Positions 45,400-57,170 of a DNA stretch of 64,000 nucleotides are shown one piece after another. Positions within the stretch are counted from its first letter, which is position 1, and every line of letters starts with the position of its first letter. A program made the translations under genes and the position numbers. The stretch comes from Blasia pusilla. Its lineage: Eukaryota; Marchantiophyta; Marchantiopsida; Blasiales. Under the pieces are notes generated by a model. That model made no database searches. It had not been told where the DNA came from and saw nothing but the letters and a program-made list of their open reading frames with translations. The stretch is from assembly GCA_050084515.1 (NCBI GenBank), contig CM114274.1, forward strand, positions 41,850,001 through 41,914,000, in the 5' to 3' direction.

Positions 45400-46490
45400 T
45401 GCACATCTTAGACAAGAAAAGAAGCCTACAACTGGTTTGACGAATGTAGGGGAACGAGCCAAAAGTTAAGAAGCCCGCCACAATGCGTCAGAAGTTGGTC
45501 TCACAGGGAAAGAGTCCGATCACTCAAGTAGTCAACCTGTTGAAATCCGACAGCTTGCTTGGAAATGGTTAAAAAGTTGCAGTGGGCAAAAAGCAAAAAG
45601 TTGCAACCCGTCGGAATCATACGGGTTGCAGAATTGTAATTCTGAGTAGCTAAAAGAACACAATCCACAAGTCCAAAAAAATATTCCAACACACTTTTAC
45701 AAACACCATTATGGGTTGAAAAAATCTCGTCCTTTATTACCTCCGAAGGAACCTCGGAAATGTACATTTGACCTAGTCTATGATTTCTTCAGCCTCGTCA
45801 TCTACAAATTTACTCCTAACTCTCCTTGGTGACAGTACCAAAGGAATGTCCTAGGATACAAGTGGCTCCTCTGGCCGATTGTAGACGGGGATAAAAAATG
45901 TTGGCAAATTCGAGAGCCTTGGCCCCCCCCTAGGTACACCATAATGGTCCCATGTAACCTGATTTGAGTCCCACCGCCTTCCTCGGAAGTATACCTTGTA
46001 CGCTCTGCAATGTGACACCCATCCAGTATCAATATGTGCTCCGTCCCCGGTAATACCATTATGGCAATCGCACAGGTAGTAGGAATCCAACACGTCTGAG
46101 AGAAGAAAAGAAGCCTACGCCTGCCTTTACGAGTTGAGGGGAAGGTGCCAAGGGAAGAAGCCCGCCAGACTGCCTCTTAAGTTGGACCAACAGGGAAAGA
46201 GTCCGATGAGGCAACTTGTTGGAATCCGACAGGTTGCCTGCAAGGGTCAAAAAGTGAAAAGTTGCAAGCAGGAGAAATCCGACAGGTTGCAAAATAGAAG
46301 TCCGCGGAGTACATAGACGATCACATTCGAAAAGAAAAAAAATGTTCAGCAAACTTTTACAAGCACCACCATCGTTTGAAAAATCTTCTACTTCATATCA
46401 TCCGAAAAAAGCTCGAAACTGTACATTTGATCTATTCTATGAAATCTTTTGCCTCATCATCAAAAAACTCCCTACTCCAAACGCTGCAGT
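45400..46490. repeat. Long inverted arm, left (pairs with 57,768-58,950)
   Basis: The reverse complement of this arm matches 57,768-58,950. Shared landmarks include TTTGGAGTAGGGAGTTTTTT, GGTCCAACTTAAGAGGCAG, TGTACCTAGGGGGG and CATTGTGGCGGGCTTCTT. Each arm holds two related subunits: a stop region (KDFIE or EEIID, then stop), a tract with CAACCTGTCGG / CCGACAGGTTG palindromes, and a GAAGCCTAC...GCCCGCCA block. The arms may be the transposon's terminal inverted repeats or nested element ends. Confidence 0.65.
45787..46095 (-). pseudogene. Conserved transposon arm frame (left), unknown function
   Basis: The minus-strand reading MLDSYYLCDCHNGITGDGAH, HIDTGWVSHCRAYKVYFRGR, WDHYGVPRGGPRLSNLPTFF ends with RRVRSKFVDDEAEEIID. 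The plus-strand sequence at 58,224-58,538 encodes the same order (LDSFYLCGCHSGITGGGADI ... RRVRSKFVDDEPEEIID). One frame change breaks it here. Conservation in both arms suggests a real exon of the element, possibly the last exon of a gene, but I do not recognise the family. Confidence 0.5.
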
Positions 46491-49400
46491 TAAGTTGGAG
46501 GTGCGGTAAGAGGAGAGGAAGAGAGGAAGAGAGGAGAGAGGAGAGAGGAAACTAGGGTCAACCGAAATAGATACTTTTTTTTGAAGAGAGTTTCCGTTGG
46601 GTTGAAGAGAGGAAAATTTTTGTTTGAAATTTTTTGCACTTTTTTGTTCATATATTAAGCGATCCCCAATTTTTTTTTTTTTCCTCTTCCATATTTTGGC
46701 AACCCCTCTGAGTCCGACGAGTTGCAAATTGCACAAAATTTAGAAAACTGAAAAATCAGTAGAATCATAAGTGTGGAACCAATCACTTTTTCCATCCAAG
46801 GTCTGGAAAAAATCTGTCATTTGCCCAGGGCTGAATAGAGTTCAAGCTCAAAGTGAAGGTTGAGAAAAAAATAAAAGTACAATCTAAAATCTCATTTTGC
46901 ATCCTCAAAGTGGTTTGTTTAAGATACTTCGAACTTCTTTGAGGGACAAAATTGGTTGGTGGATTCCTACTCCTACCTCCGACTCTCTTAAAACTACCAG
47001 CAACACATAGTACATGTGCTTACAAGAGAAATACCTTTTGCCACTTGTCTCTCTTTGGACAAAGTCATCACATGAACATGTGGGAAAGCAACAGATGTGC
47101 ACCACATACATCCCTGTGACACTTGAATTTCTGATGTTGTTCTGACCCAATACATCCTTCCTATTCCATTGCCACTCAAGACATCTTTCGTGGCGATGAT
47201 CTCCATTTTTTCCTCCCGAGCTGCTGCAATTCGCTTTGCTCTCTCCACCGTTGGCCTACACATTCTGTTTCTCTTCACCCCATTTTTAGACTCAAACAGA
47301 AATAATGGATTGAGATCATCCACCTTCTCCGGGTACATGTTGACATCAATCTTGGGTTGAATACAAAATGCGAAGGTCTTTGTAATGCGAACATGCTCCG
47401 AACTTCCCCCGTCTGAGTCTAAAACCGGCACTTGTAAGATTGTCCACTTCGTCTTGAGTGCAGTTCGTGCCTGCGACCATGGGCGAAATCGTGGGGGTAT
47501 TCTCGGGAGCTCCAATGGCAGTCGGATAAGACTTCCGGAAAGCGCAAGATTTATTTGGGCAGAAGAAGTACTTCAATTGATCCCGGTCCTCGTGAAACGA
47601 TCAAAGGTTTTGAGTCCCCAAAACCCAGGCAGAGGTCGTCCAATCCATGTACAGTTCTTATTTAGGAAAGTGCCGCATGCTCTCCTAATGCCATCAGATT
47701 CTGCCCTACAGGTGGGTCCACGTCCTGGGTTGCTCCGAGATATATGCCACCGTTTTAGGTTGCAATCCACCTCCATTACCGGAATCCCATATTGTTGAAC
47801 CACCCCAGTGACAGGATGTTGCAAACTTCCAGCAACGGAGGGCTTTTGAAATAAAACATTCACTGATTTTGGAGAAGTAACTCCATCACGGATTTGGGAT
47901 GGGTCCGGGGTCCCCAAATACCTGGGCGGTGTAATTTCCTCATCCAAATCAATCACCGGATTCGTTCCTCGATGATGCCTCTTCACCTGCCTGAAGTCAA
48001 GATACTTATCTGGTCTCCACGAGTCTCGTTCGGATTGCTCTACCACCATCTGTATGGGACGTCTTGAAACCCGCCCACGAATATCCCCACCTATGTGTAC
48101 GTCTTGCTCGAGTGGAGTTCCAGCTACGCACCGGTTGAAGGCTTCGACATACAATTTTTCATCACCAGATCTCACAGCCGCCTTGACATAGAGCTCGTAG
48201 ATCGACGGCCCTTTTCCTTTTGTTATGCCTTTTATGAGAAAGATATGGGATGCTGCAGACTGTAGCATAGCTCTTGCCTGGTCTTGTTGGCATGCCTCCA
48301 CAAGTGAAATTCGTTGGCATGCTTGTGACGACCTCCTGGAGGAATGAACACTTTCTGCTCCACTTGTGTTGGGGCAGAGGGCATTTTCATGAACGTTCAA
48401 TCCCTCGCATCGCGGCAATGTTAGAAGGGAGCGAAAATAACTCAGAGTCAAAGAAATAAGCGACTGTCGAACCAGGCGGGTTGCAGGCCCGAGGCATCCC
48501 ATGAGCGACTCTGCGACCGTCGGGTCCCGGCGTGTTGTAACCTTAAACCCACCTCGCAACCCGTCGGAACCCGGCGGGTTGCAAACGAGCATCCATGAGC
48601 GACTCGTGAACGGGTTGCACACTCGGGTTGCACCAAACATCTGGATGCAACCCGTCGGTTTCCGTCGGGTTGCACACTCGGGCAACCCGTCGCATCCGAC
48701 AGCTTGCTTGGTTTCTTGGGTTTGAAATCCATATAATTCCCACGCTTCTCATCCTGAGATACAACTTTACAAACAATTCTCAACGTGAGCTTGACAAGAC
48801 AAAATAGTGAACTCACCTGCCGCATGATGTTTCCCCATTGTCTCATCCCATGAACGACTCTGCGACCCGTCGGGTCCCGACGTGTTATAACCTTAAACCC
48901 ACCTCATCGCAACCCGGCCGGAACCCGCGGCCGCAAGGCCGAGCATCCATGAGCGACTGCGACCCGTCGGGTCCCGGGTTGCACACTCGGGTTGCACCAA
49001 ACATCTGGATGCAACCCGTCGGTTTCCGTCGGGTTGCACACTCGGGCAACCCGTCGCATCCGACAACTTGCTTGGTTTCTTGGGTTTGAAATCCATATAA
49101 TTCCCATGCTTCTCATCCTGAGCTACAACTTTACAAACAATTCTCAACGTGAGCTTGACAAGACAAAATAGTGAACTCACCTGCCGCATGAAGTTTCCCC
49201 ATTGTCTCATCCCATGAACGACTCTACGACCCGTCGGGTCCCGACGTGTTGTAACCTTAAACCCACCTACTGCAACCCGTCGGAACCCGACGGGTTGCAA
49301 GGCCAAGGCATCCCATGAACGACTCTATGACCCGTCGGGTCCCGACGGGTTGCACACTCGGGTTGCACCAAACATCTGGATGCAACCCGTCGGTTTCCGT

Positions 49401-51480
49401 CGGGTTGCACACTTGCGCAACCCGTCGGTTTCCGTCGGGTTGCACACTTGCGCAACCCGTGGGTTTCTGTCGGGTTGCACACTCCGGCAACCCGTTGCAT
49501 CTGATAGCTTGCTTGGTTTCTTGGGTTTGAAATCCATATAATTCCCACGCTTCTTATCCTGAGCTACTACTTTACAAACAATTCTCAACGTGAGCTTGAT
49601 AAGACAAAATAGTGAACTCACCTGCCGCATGAAGTTTCCCCATTGTCTCATACGTACAGTCCACCAACTCAACCAAGAGCACAACTCTTTGTACTTCCCC
49701 TCAATCGCATGCTTCCTCCACCACCCATGAAGTTCTTCTTGGCATTCCATGGCGTGCTTCAAGGTTTTTCTGTCCTTGCAGCGTTGGAGTAGAGTGACAT
49801 GCTCTGTCCTCTTATTCTCCTTGATGCAAGATTTGGTGTACCGGGTCACAGACTGTTGCCAATGGAAAGCATCCGATCTTTCCCTCTCCGGTTGAACCTC
49901 TCCACCCCATAACACTTCCCGGATAGCAATCCACCCAGGTTATGCATTGTCCGCCATGAACCCATAAATTTCCGGAGGTGGCCTTTTGTTTTCCTTCACC
50001 ACCTCCGATAAGAGTAACCAACACATCTTCAAAGCGCCAACGTCTTACGCCTTTACTTCGCAGACAAATATAGTTTTGAGTCCCTTCTCCACATGGTCAT
50101 AAACGTGAGCACCCATCGTCAACCATCCGTTCAAAGCACAGTAGCAAATATCAAAGCTTACTTAGCTCCCGTAAAGATCTTCCCCTTCCCTCATTCGATC
50201 TATAAAATCGAGGCCACTCGGCAGACACTGTCGTTGACATTTGAAGAAGACAGAGGCCATGGATCCTCGCCTCCTTGGCCCATGAACGCCATCTCGAATG
50301 AATGGAAATCTGGAGTTGGCCTTGATTCGGCGATGGCATCCATTTCGGCCGTCTTTCCATCCGAACTTGTATTTGATGCAAACAAATTCGGAAGCATTCA
50401 GGATCGAGAAATGCGAGATTTTCCCAGTTGTTTCTCCTCAACCGCCGTGATCTCCTGTCCGAGGATTCCAAGCAATTGTTCACAAATTTGTGATGCCGTT
50501 AGAGCTTGATCACTCCGGGCTTTGAACCCGGAGAGTTTCAGAGACCTCGGCTACTTTCTTCGCCACATCCTCCTTGATGTGTCTTTGAATTGCATAAAAT
50601 CACGGGATGAGTGTGGGAGCCAACATGGACAGCCAACCTTGTATACTCTGACGTGGAGCCCAAGTCGTGGAATGATATGTATGCAGGACACGCTCCAACG
50701 CAGAAGGGCGATGCTTGACAATGAGGACATCGATGGCCTCCCGGCGGTATGGTGGCACCGACCTCGTATGGAGTTTCTGCATTCTTGGGAGGGAATTGCG
50801 ACATATTGACTCGCTCGTTGCGCTCTAGATACGGGCATGCTGGACTTCTACACTCCAAGGCTCCCGCGCATTGGCGGCGGGAGACAATCCAAGGACCATC
50901 TGGAATTGAAGCACTGGTCCGTTGAAGCCTGCACCATCGATGACAATCAAACTTTCTATCCATACCCTTCAGGCGTCCTCCATCCTTCTTTTGAGCAGGA
51001 GCAGCAAGTGGAGGCAACTCAAAAATGCAATTACCATCGTACGTGGGCGGTAGCTTGTCGACAAGAATGTGCTTGAACATTTTCAAGGCCGAGAAAAGCA
51101 AACTATTTCACGATACTCGCAAGAGGAACGAGTAGGCGGACGAGAGGCCCGATTGGTGCCCGGCAGATCACCGAGGTGATAACATCCGGAATCTCTTCGG
51201 AAAAAAACATTTATTCTGGCGTGCAAAGTTGAGTCAGCCGGATCTGCAGAGCTTGGAGTTGCAAACGAGAGCTCGGAGCACTAGGAAATTCTAGACCGTC
51301 TACTTGGGAAACAGACGAATCGAGGGCGGGCCGTAAACTCAGTATTGACCATTTGGTAGAGGTAGGAGATTCCATACTTTACGGGTCGAGGTCACTGGCT
51401 GGACCGTCTCACCTATTATGTCTTCCGTATCGTCCACCTAACATCTTTGGATACAAAGATGGTTCCAATTGAAGAAGAAA
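46425..51480 (-). pseudogene. MULE-like transposase gene, copy A, with SWIM zinc finger
   Basis: Minus strand, several exons. Near 51,400-51,120 is an N-terminal Ser/Pro-rich exon. At 51,101-50,580 MFKHILVDKLPPTYDG leads to a Cys-rich module (ECRSPACPYLERN, GGHRCPHCQAS, GACPAYISFHDL, AVHVGSHTHP). Further on, GFMADNA at about 49,949-49,963 carries an Asp placed as in MULE-type DDE transposases; the next codon is TAA, probably from CAA. DAFHWQQSVTRYTK is the following His/Trp block, and WTVRMRQWGNFMRQ ends at a GTGAGT donor (about 49,623). After a repeat-filled intron, an exon of about 870 bp (48,440-47,573) reads SAASHIFLIKGITKGKGPSI. The SWIM finger CSCDDFVQRETSG...SCKH is at 47,078-47,016, and the last exon ends REFFDDEAKDFIE at about 46,430. 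Several stops and frame changes show decay. Confidence 0.65.
48440..49650 (-). repeat. Transposase intron with exon end triplicated and palindromes
   Basis: A unit of roughly 370-440 bp occurs three times in tandem. Each copy has the exon end encoding MRQWGN(F/I)MRQ with its GTGAGT donor (near 49,623, 49,183 and 48,815 on the minus strand), the segment with TCTTGGGTTTGAAATCC-type sequence, and several CAACCCGTCGG palindromes. Only one copy joins an open upstream exon. Confidence 0.85.
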
Positions 51481-51589
51481 TCGAGCAGACAAAAAATTTT
51501 CATCCTTTGCTATGAAAGACTCACGAGCTTGGAGTGGAATGATTTCCGATTGAGGAAGGGCGCCACATGAGCGCCACAAGTGAGCTTAA

Positions 51590-51865
51590 CATAATTATCC
51601 ATTCAAGAAGATTCCAACGGGAGGAGAATGAGAATGAGAATGAGAATATTTAATTTATAGTGAATAGGAAACAGATACTTTTGATAGATTTTTACTGACA
51701 AGATGAATTCGGTGGGTTACATTGTCTGACACAATGGATCCAATTCTGTAACACATTCAATTCTATTGCAATATGTTACCGGATTTGGGAAGCGAGAGGT
51801 TGCGCATCACACTTGGAACCGTCGGAGTCTTGGTAACTCGAAATTACCCGAAGCTAACGAAGTCG
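51590..51865. promoter_or_regulatory. Start region of the divergent intergenic segment of copy A
   Basis: Between the transposase N-terminal exon (minus) and the ParB-like gene (plus). It contains an imperfect GAGAATGAGAATGAGAAT run (51,627-51,650) and AT-rich sequence. A divergent promoter is expected from the gene layout; no TATA box can be assigned with certainty. Confidence 0.35.
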
Positions 51866-52524
51866 CAACTGTCGGCATCGGACGGGTTGCACGCTTACGC
51901 TAAACATTGTCGGCGAGCAACCCGTCGCTCTCCGGCGAGTTGCTCGGATACCGATCCTTCTTGCCCGAAGATGCCGGAGGCGTGCAAACCGTCTGTTCCC
52001 GACGAGTTCCGCGGGTGCCTCGCCTTTTAGCCCAAAGACGGCGAGGCGTGCAACCCGTCGCCCTCCAACGGGTTGCGCAAGGGCCTCGCCTTGTGGTGCA
52101 CGCAGCCAGACTCCGACGATTTGCACGGGAAGCCCTCGTTCCTAACCCTTGATGAGGGAAGCGTGCAACCCAACGGTCTCCGACGGATTGCCCAAGATAC
52201 GTCCCGTTCCCGTCCCAAACACGGCGGAGGCGCGCAACATGTCGGGCTCCGACGGGTTGCGCGGGTACCTCGCGTTGTTTTCCGAAGACGACCGAGGCGC
52301 TCAACCCGTCGGTCTCCGACGGGTTGCTCGCGCACGTGGCGACGTACCCAAGATGGCGGAGGCGCGCAACATGTCGGTCTCCGACGGGTTGCGCGGGTAC
52401 CAAGCGTTCTTTTCCGAAGACGACGGAGCCGCTCAACCCGTCGGTCTCCGATGGGTTGCTCGCGCACATGGCAACGTACCCAGGATGGCGGAGCTGCGCA
52501 ACCTGTCAGACTCCGACGGGTTGC
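51865..52524. repeat. Array of 27-bp imperfect palindromes at about 66-bp period
   Basis: Palindromes of type GCAACCCGTCGG(N3)CCGACGGGTTGC start near 51,865, 51,917, 51,984, 52,050, 52,102 (shortened), 52,165, 52,234, 52,301, 52,366, 52,433 and 52,498. From 52,165 on the spacing is 69, 67, 65, 67 and 65 bp. The inter-palindrome sequences are themselves related (AAGACG-CGGAGGCGCG-type words), and from 52,234 a two-unit, roughly 132-bp higher-order repeat (GCAACATGTCGG then TCAACCCGTCGG) is visible. The array sits between the two divergent genes of copy A. Confidence 0.9.
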
Positions 52525-52599
52525 CATTTTTCATGTCTGGACTTCCGTAACATCCGGCACGTCGCCGTCGAAAGGACGACGGGACCCAACGGTCAGCCC

Positions 52600-52873
52600 A
52601 ATGGCTAGAAAAGTATAAATAGGGCAGAAATCGCTCATTTCCGGTTTCTCATTTCGCGATCTTCATTCCTCACTCCTCACTCTCCCGCGCAGCAGCTGAT
52701 CAAATACGAAGGGGCATTTCACATGGCGACACATCGCGAGTTGATAGGAGGGAACGAGAGCGAGACGGTTCGACCGAGCGATAAGGGGACGATTCGAGCT
52801 CCCATCTCGACATCAGCAAGGCAACTGATCAAGGAATTCGTCGTGGACATAGGTGGAGGAATTTCCGGCAAAA
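52600..52873 (+). promoter_or_regulatory. Probable promoter and 5' leader of the ParB-like gene, copy A
   Basis: AAGTATAAATAGGGC at about 52,609-52,623 is a good TATA box, followed by a leader of about 260 bp to the ATG at 52,874. An alternative ATG at 52,723 opens a 69-codon frame (RELIGGNESETVRPSDKG) that ends at 52,932, overlapping the main frame. It is also present in copy B, so it may be an upstream frame or a first exon joined by splicing. Confidence 0.55.
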
Positions 52874-53989
52874 ATGACGAGGAAAAAATCACAAGCCAAC
52901 AAGTTAGGGAGCTTCACTCCCAAGTCCATTAGGACTCCTGCGTCAGCTTCTCCTGGGCCTCGTTTGGCGAATGAAATTAGGCAGCGGGAAATCGAGGAGT
53001 GGGAAAGGGAAGCGGAGATGCAAAACCAAGTGCTTCTTGCGAGACGTGTTCAAGAGGCGCTAGATAAACAGAACGCAGAGGCCAAGACGTCGCAGGCCTT
53101 GAAGAAAAGGATCGCCGACGAAAAGAGAGAAAAGAAGCGCCTAGACGCGTCGGTGAGGAGGGCAGAATTGGCAAAAGCGAGGAGGGAAAAAGCGATAGCC
53201 ATTGACGATAGCCCAACCCGTCCAACCGCAAGTGTTGAGATGCGGGAAATGTCCCCCACGAAGTCTGGGGACACAATCAACATAGTGGAAACAACAGAAG
53301 TTGAAATCGATGACGACGAGGTCATGAGGACCGCCAGCGTGGAGATGGTGGACATGGCCAAAGAAGCCGGAGAGCGGTCATTCTCGACTCCAAGCCCGGC
53401 GGAGGACATCGACCTCTATCGGATTGACGAGTTTCCAATCGATTTGCTAGCCTCTGTCTCAGACAAGTTAGCTGGTCAAGAAACCGACCCCATTTTCGAG
53501 CGGGTAAGAGAGGTAAGATGGCACTCATGGAGGGCCACAACGCCCCGAGGATTCCACTCTGCCGATTGCGGACAATAGAATACGTCCGCGAAATTCAGTC
53601 CAACGAGGACATCGCAAAGCTAAAACAATCGGCGGCGACAACATCCTACGTCGACAGCTTTCCTCCCTTCTATGTTCAGCCTTACGACGAGCATGGAACC
53701 CAAGCTCTGGTTACCGAGGAGGACTTGGAAAAGCTTGACACATTCTCGAGGATGCGAGACCACGACTTCAGAAGGCAAGTTGAGGGCACGGAATTCAGCT
53801 GGATGAGGAATCTGCATTTCTTCATCTGGGATGGAAATCACACATTCATGGCGTGGACCAAGTTTGCGGAGGAGCGGCCCAACTCATTGGAGGCACATTT
53901 CAGCGTGAAGGCAGTGATCCTTCATCCATACCCTCATCACATGGCGACGGTGGAGATGGAAATGCATGCCATGAACACGTGAGTATCTT

Positions 53990-54690
53990 TAACACTTTCG
54001 CAACTCGTCGGACTCCGACGAGTTGCTCGATTGATAAATGGGTTAGGTTTGTTTTTTCGAAAGCAACTCGCCGGACTCCGGCGGGTTCCGGATCGCACGC
54101 TTTTCGGATGTTTTTAAGATTGCAACTTTCGTCGGACTCGGCGACTTGTTTGATTGAACCTAGATTTAACTAGTTTTTGGCCCAAAGCAAACCGTCGAGT
54201 CCGCGGGTTGCTCGACAAGCCGCCTTGTGAGGATGTTTTGAAGAATGCAACTTCGTCGGACTCGACGAGTTGTTGAGGATGCGAGGTTTAGAAGGTTTTT
54301 CCCCAAAGCAACCCGGAGTCCGGACGGGTTGGTTGCCTCAAAGCGTTTTTGGCGAAATCAACCCGTCGGACTCCGGCGGGTTGATATGGGAAAAAGCGGC
54401 CGAGGCAACCAACCCGTCGGACTTTGACAAGTTGCTTGGGGAAAAAACCTTCTAAACCTGCGATCCTCAAGCAACTCGTCGGTTAAGCGAGTTGCATTCT
54501 TAAAAACACCCTCACAAGGCGCCTATCAGCAACCCGTCGAACTCGATGGCTTTCTTACCAGGCATTAGCAAATCTGAATGCAATCCGTCGGACTCGACGG
54601 GTTGCATCATTAAGCTTCGTTGCTAGAATCCGACCTTGAGTCATGGCGACCCGTCGAGTCCGACGGGTTGCAAGAACCCATGTAATTTCT
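53990..54690. repeat. Palindrome array inside the first long intron of gene 2, copy A
   Basis: About twelve palindromes, mostly of the CAACTCGTCGGACTCCGACG form and its variants, spaced about 50-67 bp (near 53,999, 54,063, 54,121, 54,186, 54,247, 54,308, 54,358, 54,412, 54,471, 54,529, 54,580 and 54,647). They are of the same family as the intergenic array but more diverged; several are incomplete. Confidence 0.85.
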
Positions 54691-56799
54691 GGACGGGTTG
54701 AGTCTGGATGTGCGAGATTGTATCGGGGGAATGTCTCCCACCATCGGATCGGGATCTGCGATCGGGTGAGCAAGCCGCTTACGACGCACCGGAGAGTACA
54801 GGGGTTCTTGGCGATGCCCTTGTCAATCGATGCTTGCAAAGGGTGCTCAGATTAAGAAGAAAACTTGGGCAAACAAGTTTATTTCTCAAGATGCACCGTA
54901 ACCATCCTTTGCTGGTCGAAGATATAGGCCCGCAAGAAAAGCGCATTGCATTGAGCCGAGCGGAGGGAGAAGGTATCTGCGTCTGGCGTGCCAAATTCAT
55001 CAAGCTGCAGATATCTGGCCGCAACGAAATACACGGCGAGCAAGATGCGAGGATACATCAAGCATTCTCAACCCCGAACTTGGTCCGGAGTTCTACAAGG
55101 AGCCAAGGCGATTATCAAGCGCCAGCCAGAAGAGGGATGAAGATCCGCATGGTCGGATTGGGAGAAAGTGTCATTTGGATCGCGTGCATCGGTTTGCGTT
55201 ATCCGGGATAAGCGAATTCAGGAGGATACGATCGATGAAAATCAATCTCGAGGCTCGAGAGGACCGGAAGAGGCGGCACACCATCCCGGGTGTGTCCGAT
55301 CGATGATCTCGCATTGGCTATCGCGAATGGTCGTTTTGGGGCGCGTTGCGGGTAATCGGAAGTCCGTCTTTGGGCCGGTGATGCAAGCGGAGCTCGGAAG
55401 ATTAGAGCCCATTCGCCTAAAGCAAACCTTGAAAGTTCCGGAGATTACGAGGTTTGGCTCGGCGACATCCGGACAAGCCAACAAAAAACCCGGGATTCAA
55501 GACTATGTTCAAGGTTTGCGTCCTCCCTCAGGCAGAGCTTGACGAAGAAGTAGAGGGGAACAAACGGGATCAAGCGAAGAAGAAGCGAGATCTACAGAGC
55601 GACATAGCCGATTTTGTTCGACTAAAAGGTGCCCAACGGATGGTCTTGGTACCTCGTCGGTGTAAGAACGCAGTACGTGGGGAAAATTACCGGTAGCCTT
55701 GAAATTGTGGGCTTCCCCGCCGGATGCAGAGACATTCTCCATGTATGACATGGAGATGGGGTAGCACATGTCCGATTGGGAGGTGGAGAATTGCCCCATT
55801 TGGATCGACTTCAACGACCTTGAAGACATCACGGATAAGGACTTACGAGTGCTTCATGATGCAGTGGCCTCAGGACAAGACGACATCCCCAATTTCGTCC
55901 AACCTGAAGACTTCTTCGGAGGAGATCTGAAGAGCAGGCCCACGAGGCGGTGAGTTGGCTTCCAAGGTCCGGACACCAAAGTCAAATCCACTGCGGGTCT
56001 CAAAGGCAAGGCGAGGGGAGGGAAAAATTCAGAGGCCGAGTCTTCCCAAAGAGAGGCTGAAGATTCAAGGCCAGAGGCAGAATCGTCCGGACGAACGGGG
56101 AGAGAGGGTCGGACTAGGTCCTCGGCGAAAAAAATGCCACCAGAATCCGAGGTCATAGAAACCCCGACAAGCCGTCCCCAGGCTAGGGAGAAGCGGAAGC
56201 GAGAGGTGCCGAGGTTGTCCCAAGGAGAATATGATCCATCATCCTTGGGAAGACACGGACAAACAACGACCGGACAAGCGTCCTCCTTGATTCACTCCTT
56301 TCTTTGGATGAGTGAAGAGCTTCACTTCTCAGCGTCGACACCGACCATCGAAAAATTGACAACGCGGGGACGGAAGCTCCACGAAACGGGCACGCTGCCG
56401 GGCGGTGAATGGAGTGGTCGAAGAGGTTGCGGTGGATCTCTTGATCGCCGATCTGCCCTCGGGGTTGCGACTTTGGGCGAGAATCCGTCGGACGAGGTAC
56501 CTGAGTGGAATGTGCCGCTCGATTATGACCAGATTCCACTTTTGTTCTCCTTTGCACGCCTATCCCGAGTGAGCGGGTCGCTTCTTGGTGTTGATTGGAG
56601 GGAGCGAGGATGAGCTCTTCAAACTCCGGTCGTCAAGAGGTCGCTAAAGTGGAGGACGGCACAATCGTGGATCATAAAAAGCAGTACCCACTCCGATCCG
56701 CGACGAAGTCCGATTCGAGTAAGGCTCAATTCTGTACAATAATTTCAATTATCTTATAATGATGTGTAGAATGAGAGTCAATCTGGGTTTTTTTGTCCG

Positions 56800-57170
56800 T
56801 GAGCAACCCGTCGGAAGCGCGGCGGGTTCTTTGGCAAAGCGACCCATGCTCGGTGAGAGCAACCCGTCGGTTTCGGACGGGTTACATCTTTCCCACATAC
56901 ACAAGGAAAACGCGGTCGCAACCCGTCGGAACCCGGCGGGTTGCGATTGCTGAGTTTTCGGTTGATTTTGGTTTTGGATGCAACCCGTTTGATAGCGGCG
57001 GGTTGCTCTCAAAGCGAGCATGGGCTGCTCTAGGCCAGCAACCCGTCGCCTTCCAACGGGTTGCATCCAAAAACCAAAATCAACTGGGAAAACCCAAAAG
57101 CAACTGCAACCCGTCGGGTTCCGACGGGTTGGTCCGAGACAAAACAACCCGTCGGACTCCGACAGGTTGA
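56800..57170. repeat. Palindrome array inside the last intron of gene 2, copy A
   Basis: Seven palindromes near 56,802, 56,859, 56,918, 56,980, 57,038, 57,106 and 57,144, at about 40-68 bp spacing, separated by short related sequences (GAGCATGGGCTGCTC-type). Copy B has the matching array in reverse at 60,178-60,548. Confidence 0.9.

Noticed and set aside
50093-50509. 138-codon plus-strand frame opposite the transposase
   Set aside because: The minus strand carries the transposase reading that parallels copy B; the plus frame is its shadow.
51865-52524. CRISPR-like array (palindromic repeats with regular spacers)
   Set aside because: The spacers are related to each other, the repeats are degenerate, there are no cas genes and the context is a plant transposon with introns.
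51854-52618. Open frames of 80-190 codons on both strands rich in repeated CNPSETDGL, QPVGDRRVA or TRRxPTGC peptides
   Set aside because: They are translations of the palindrome array; frames are open on both strands because the repeat lacks stops. The same applies to frames at 48,448-49,548, 56,749-57,170 and 60,205-60,623.
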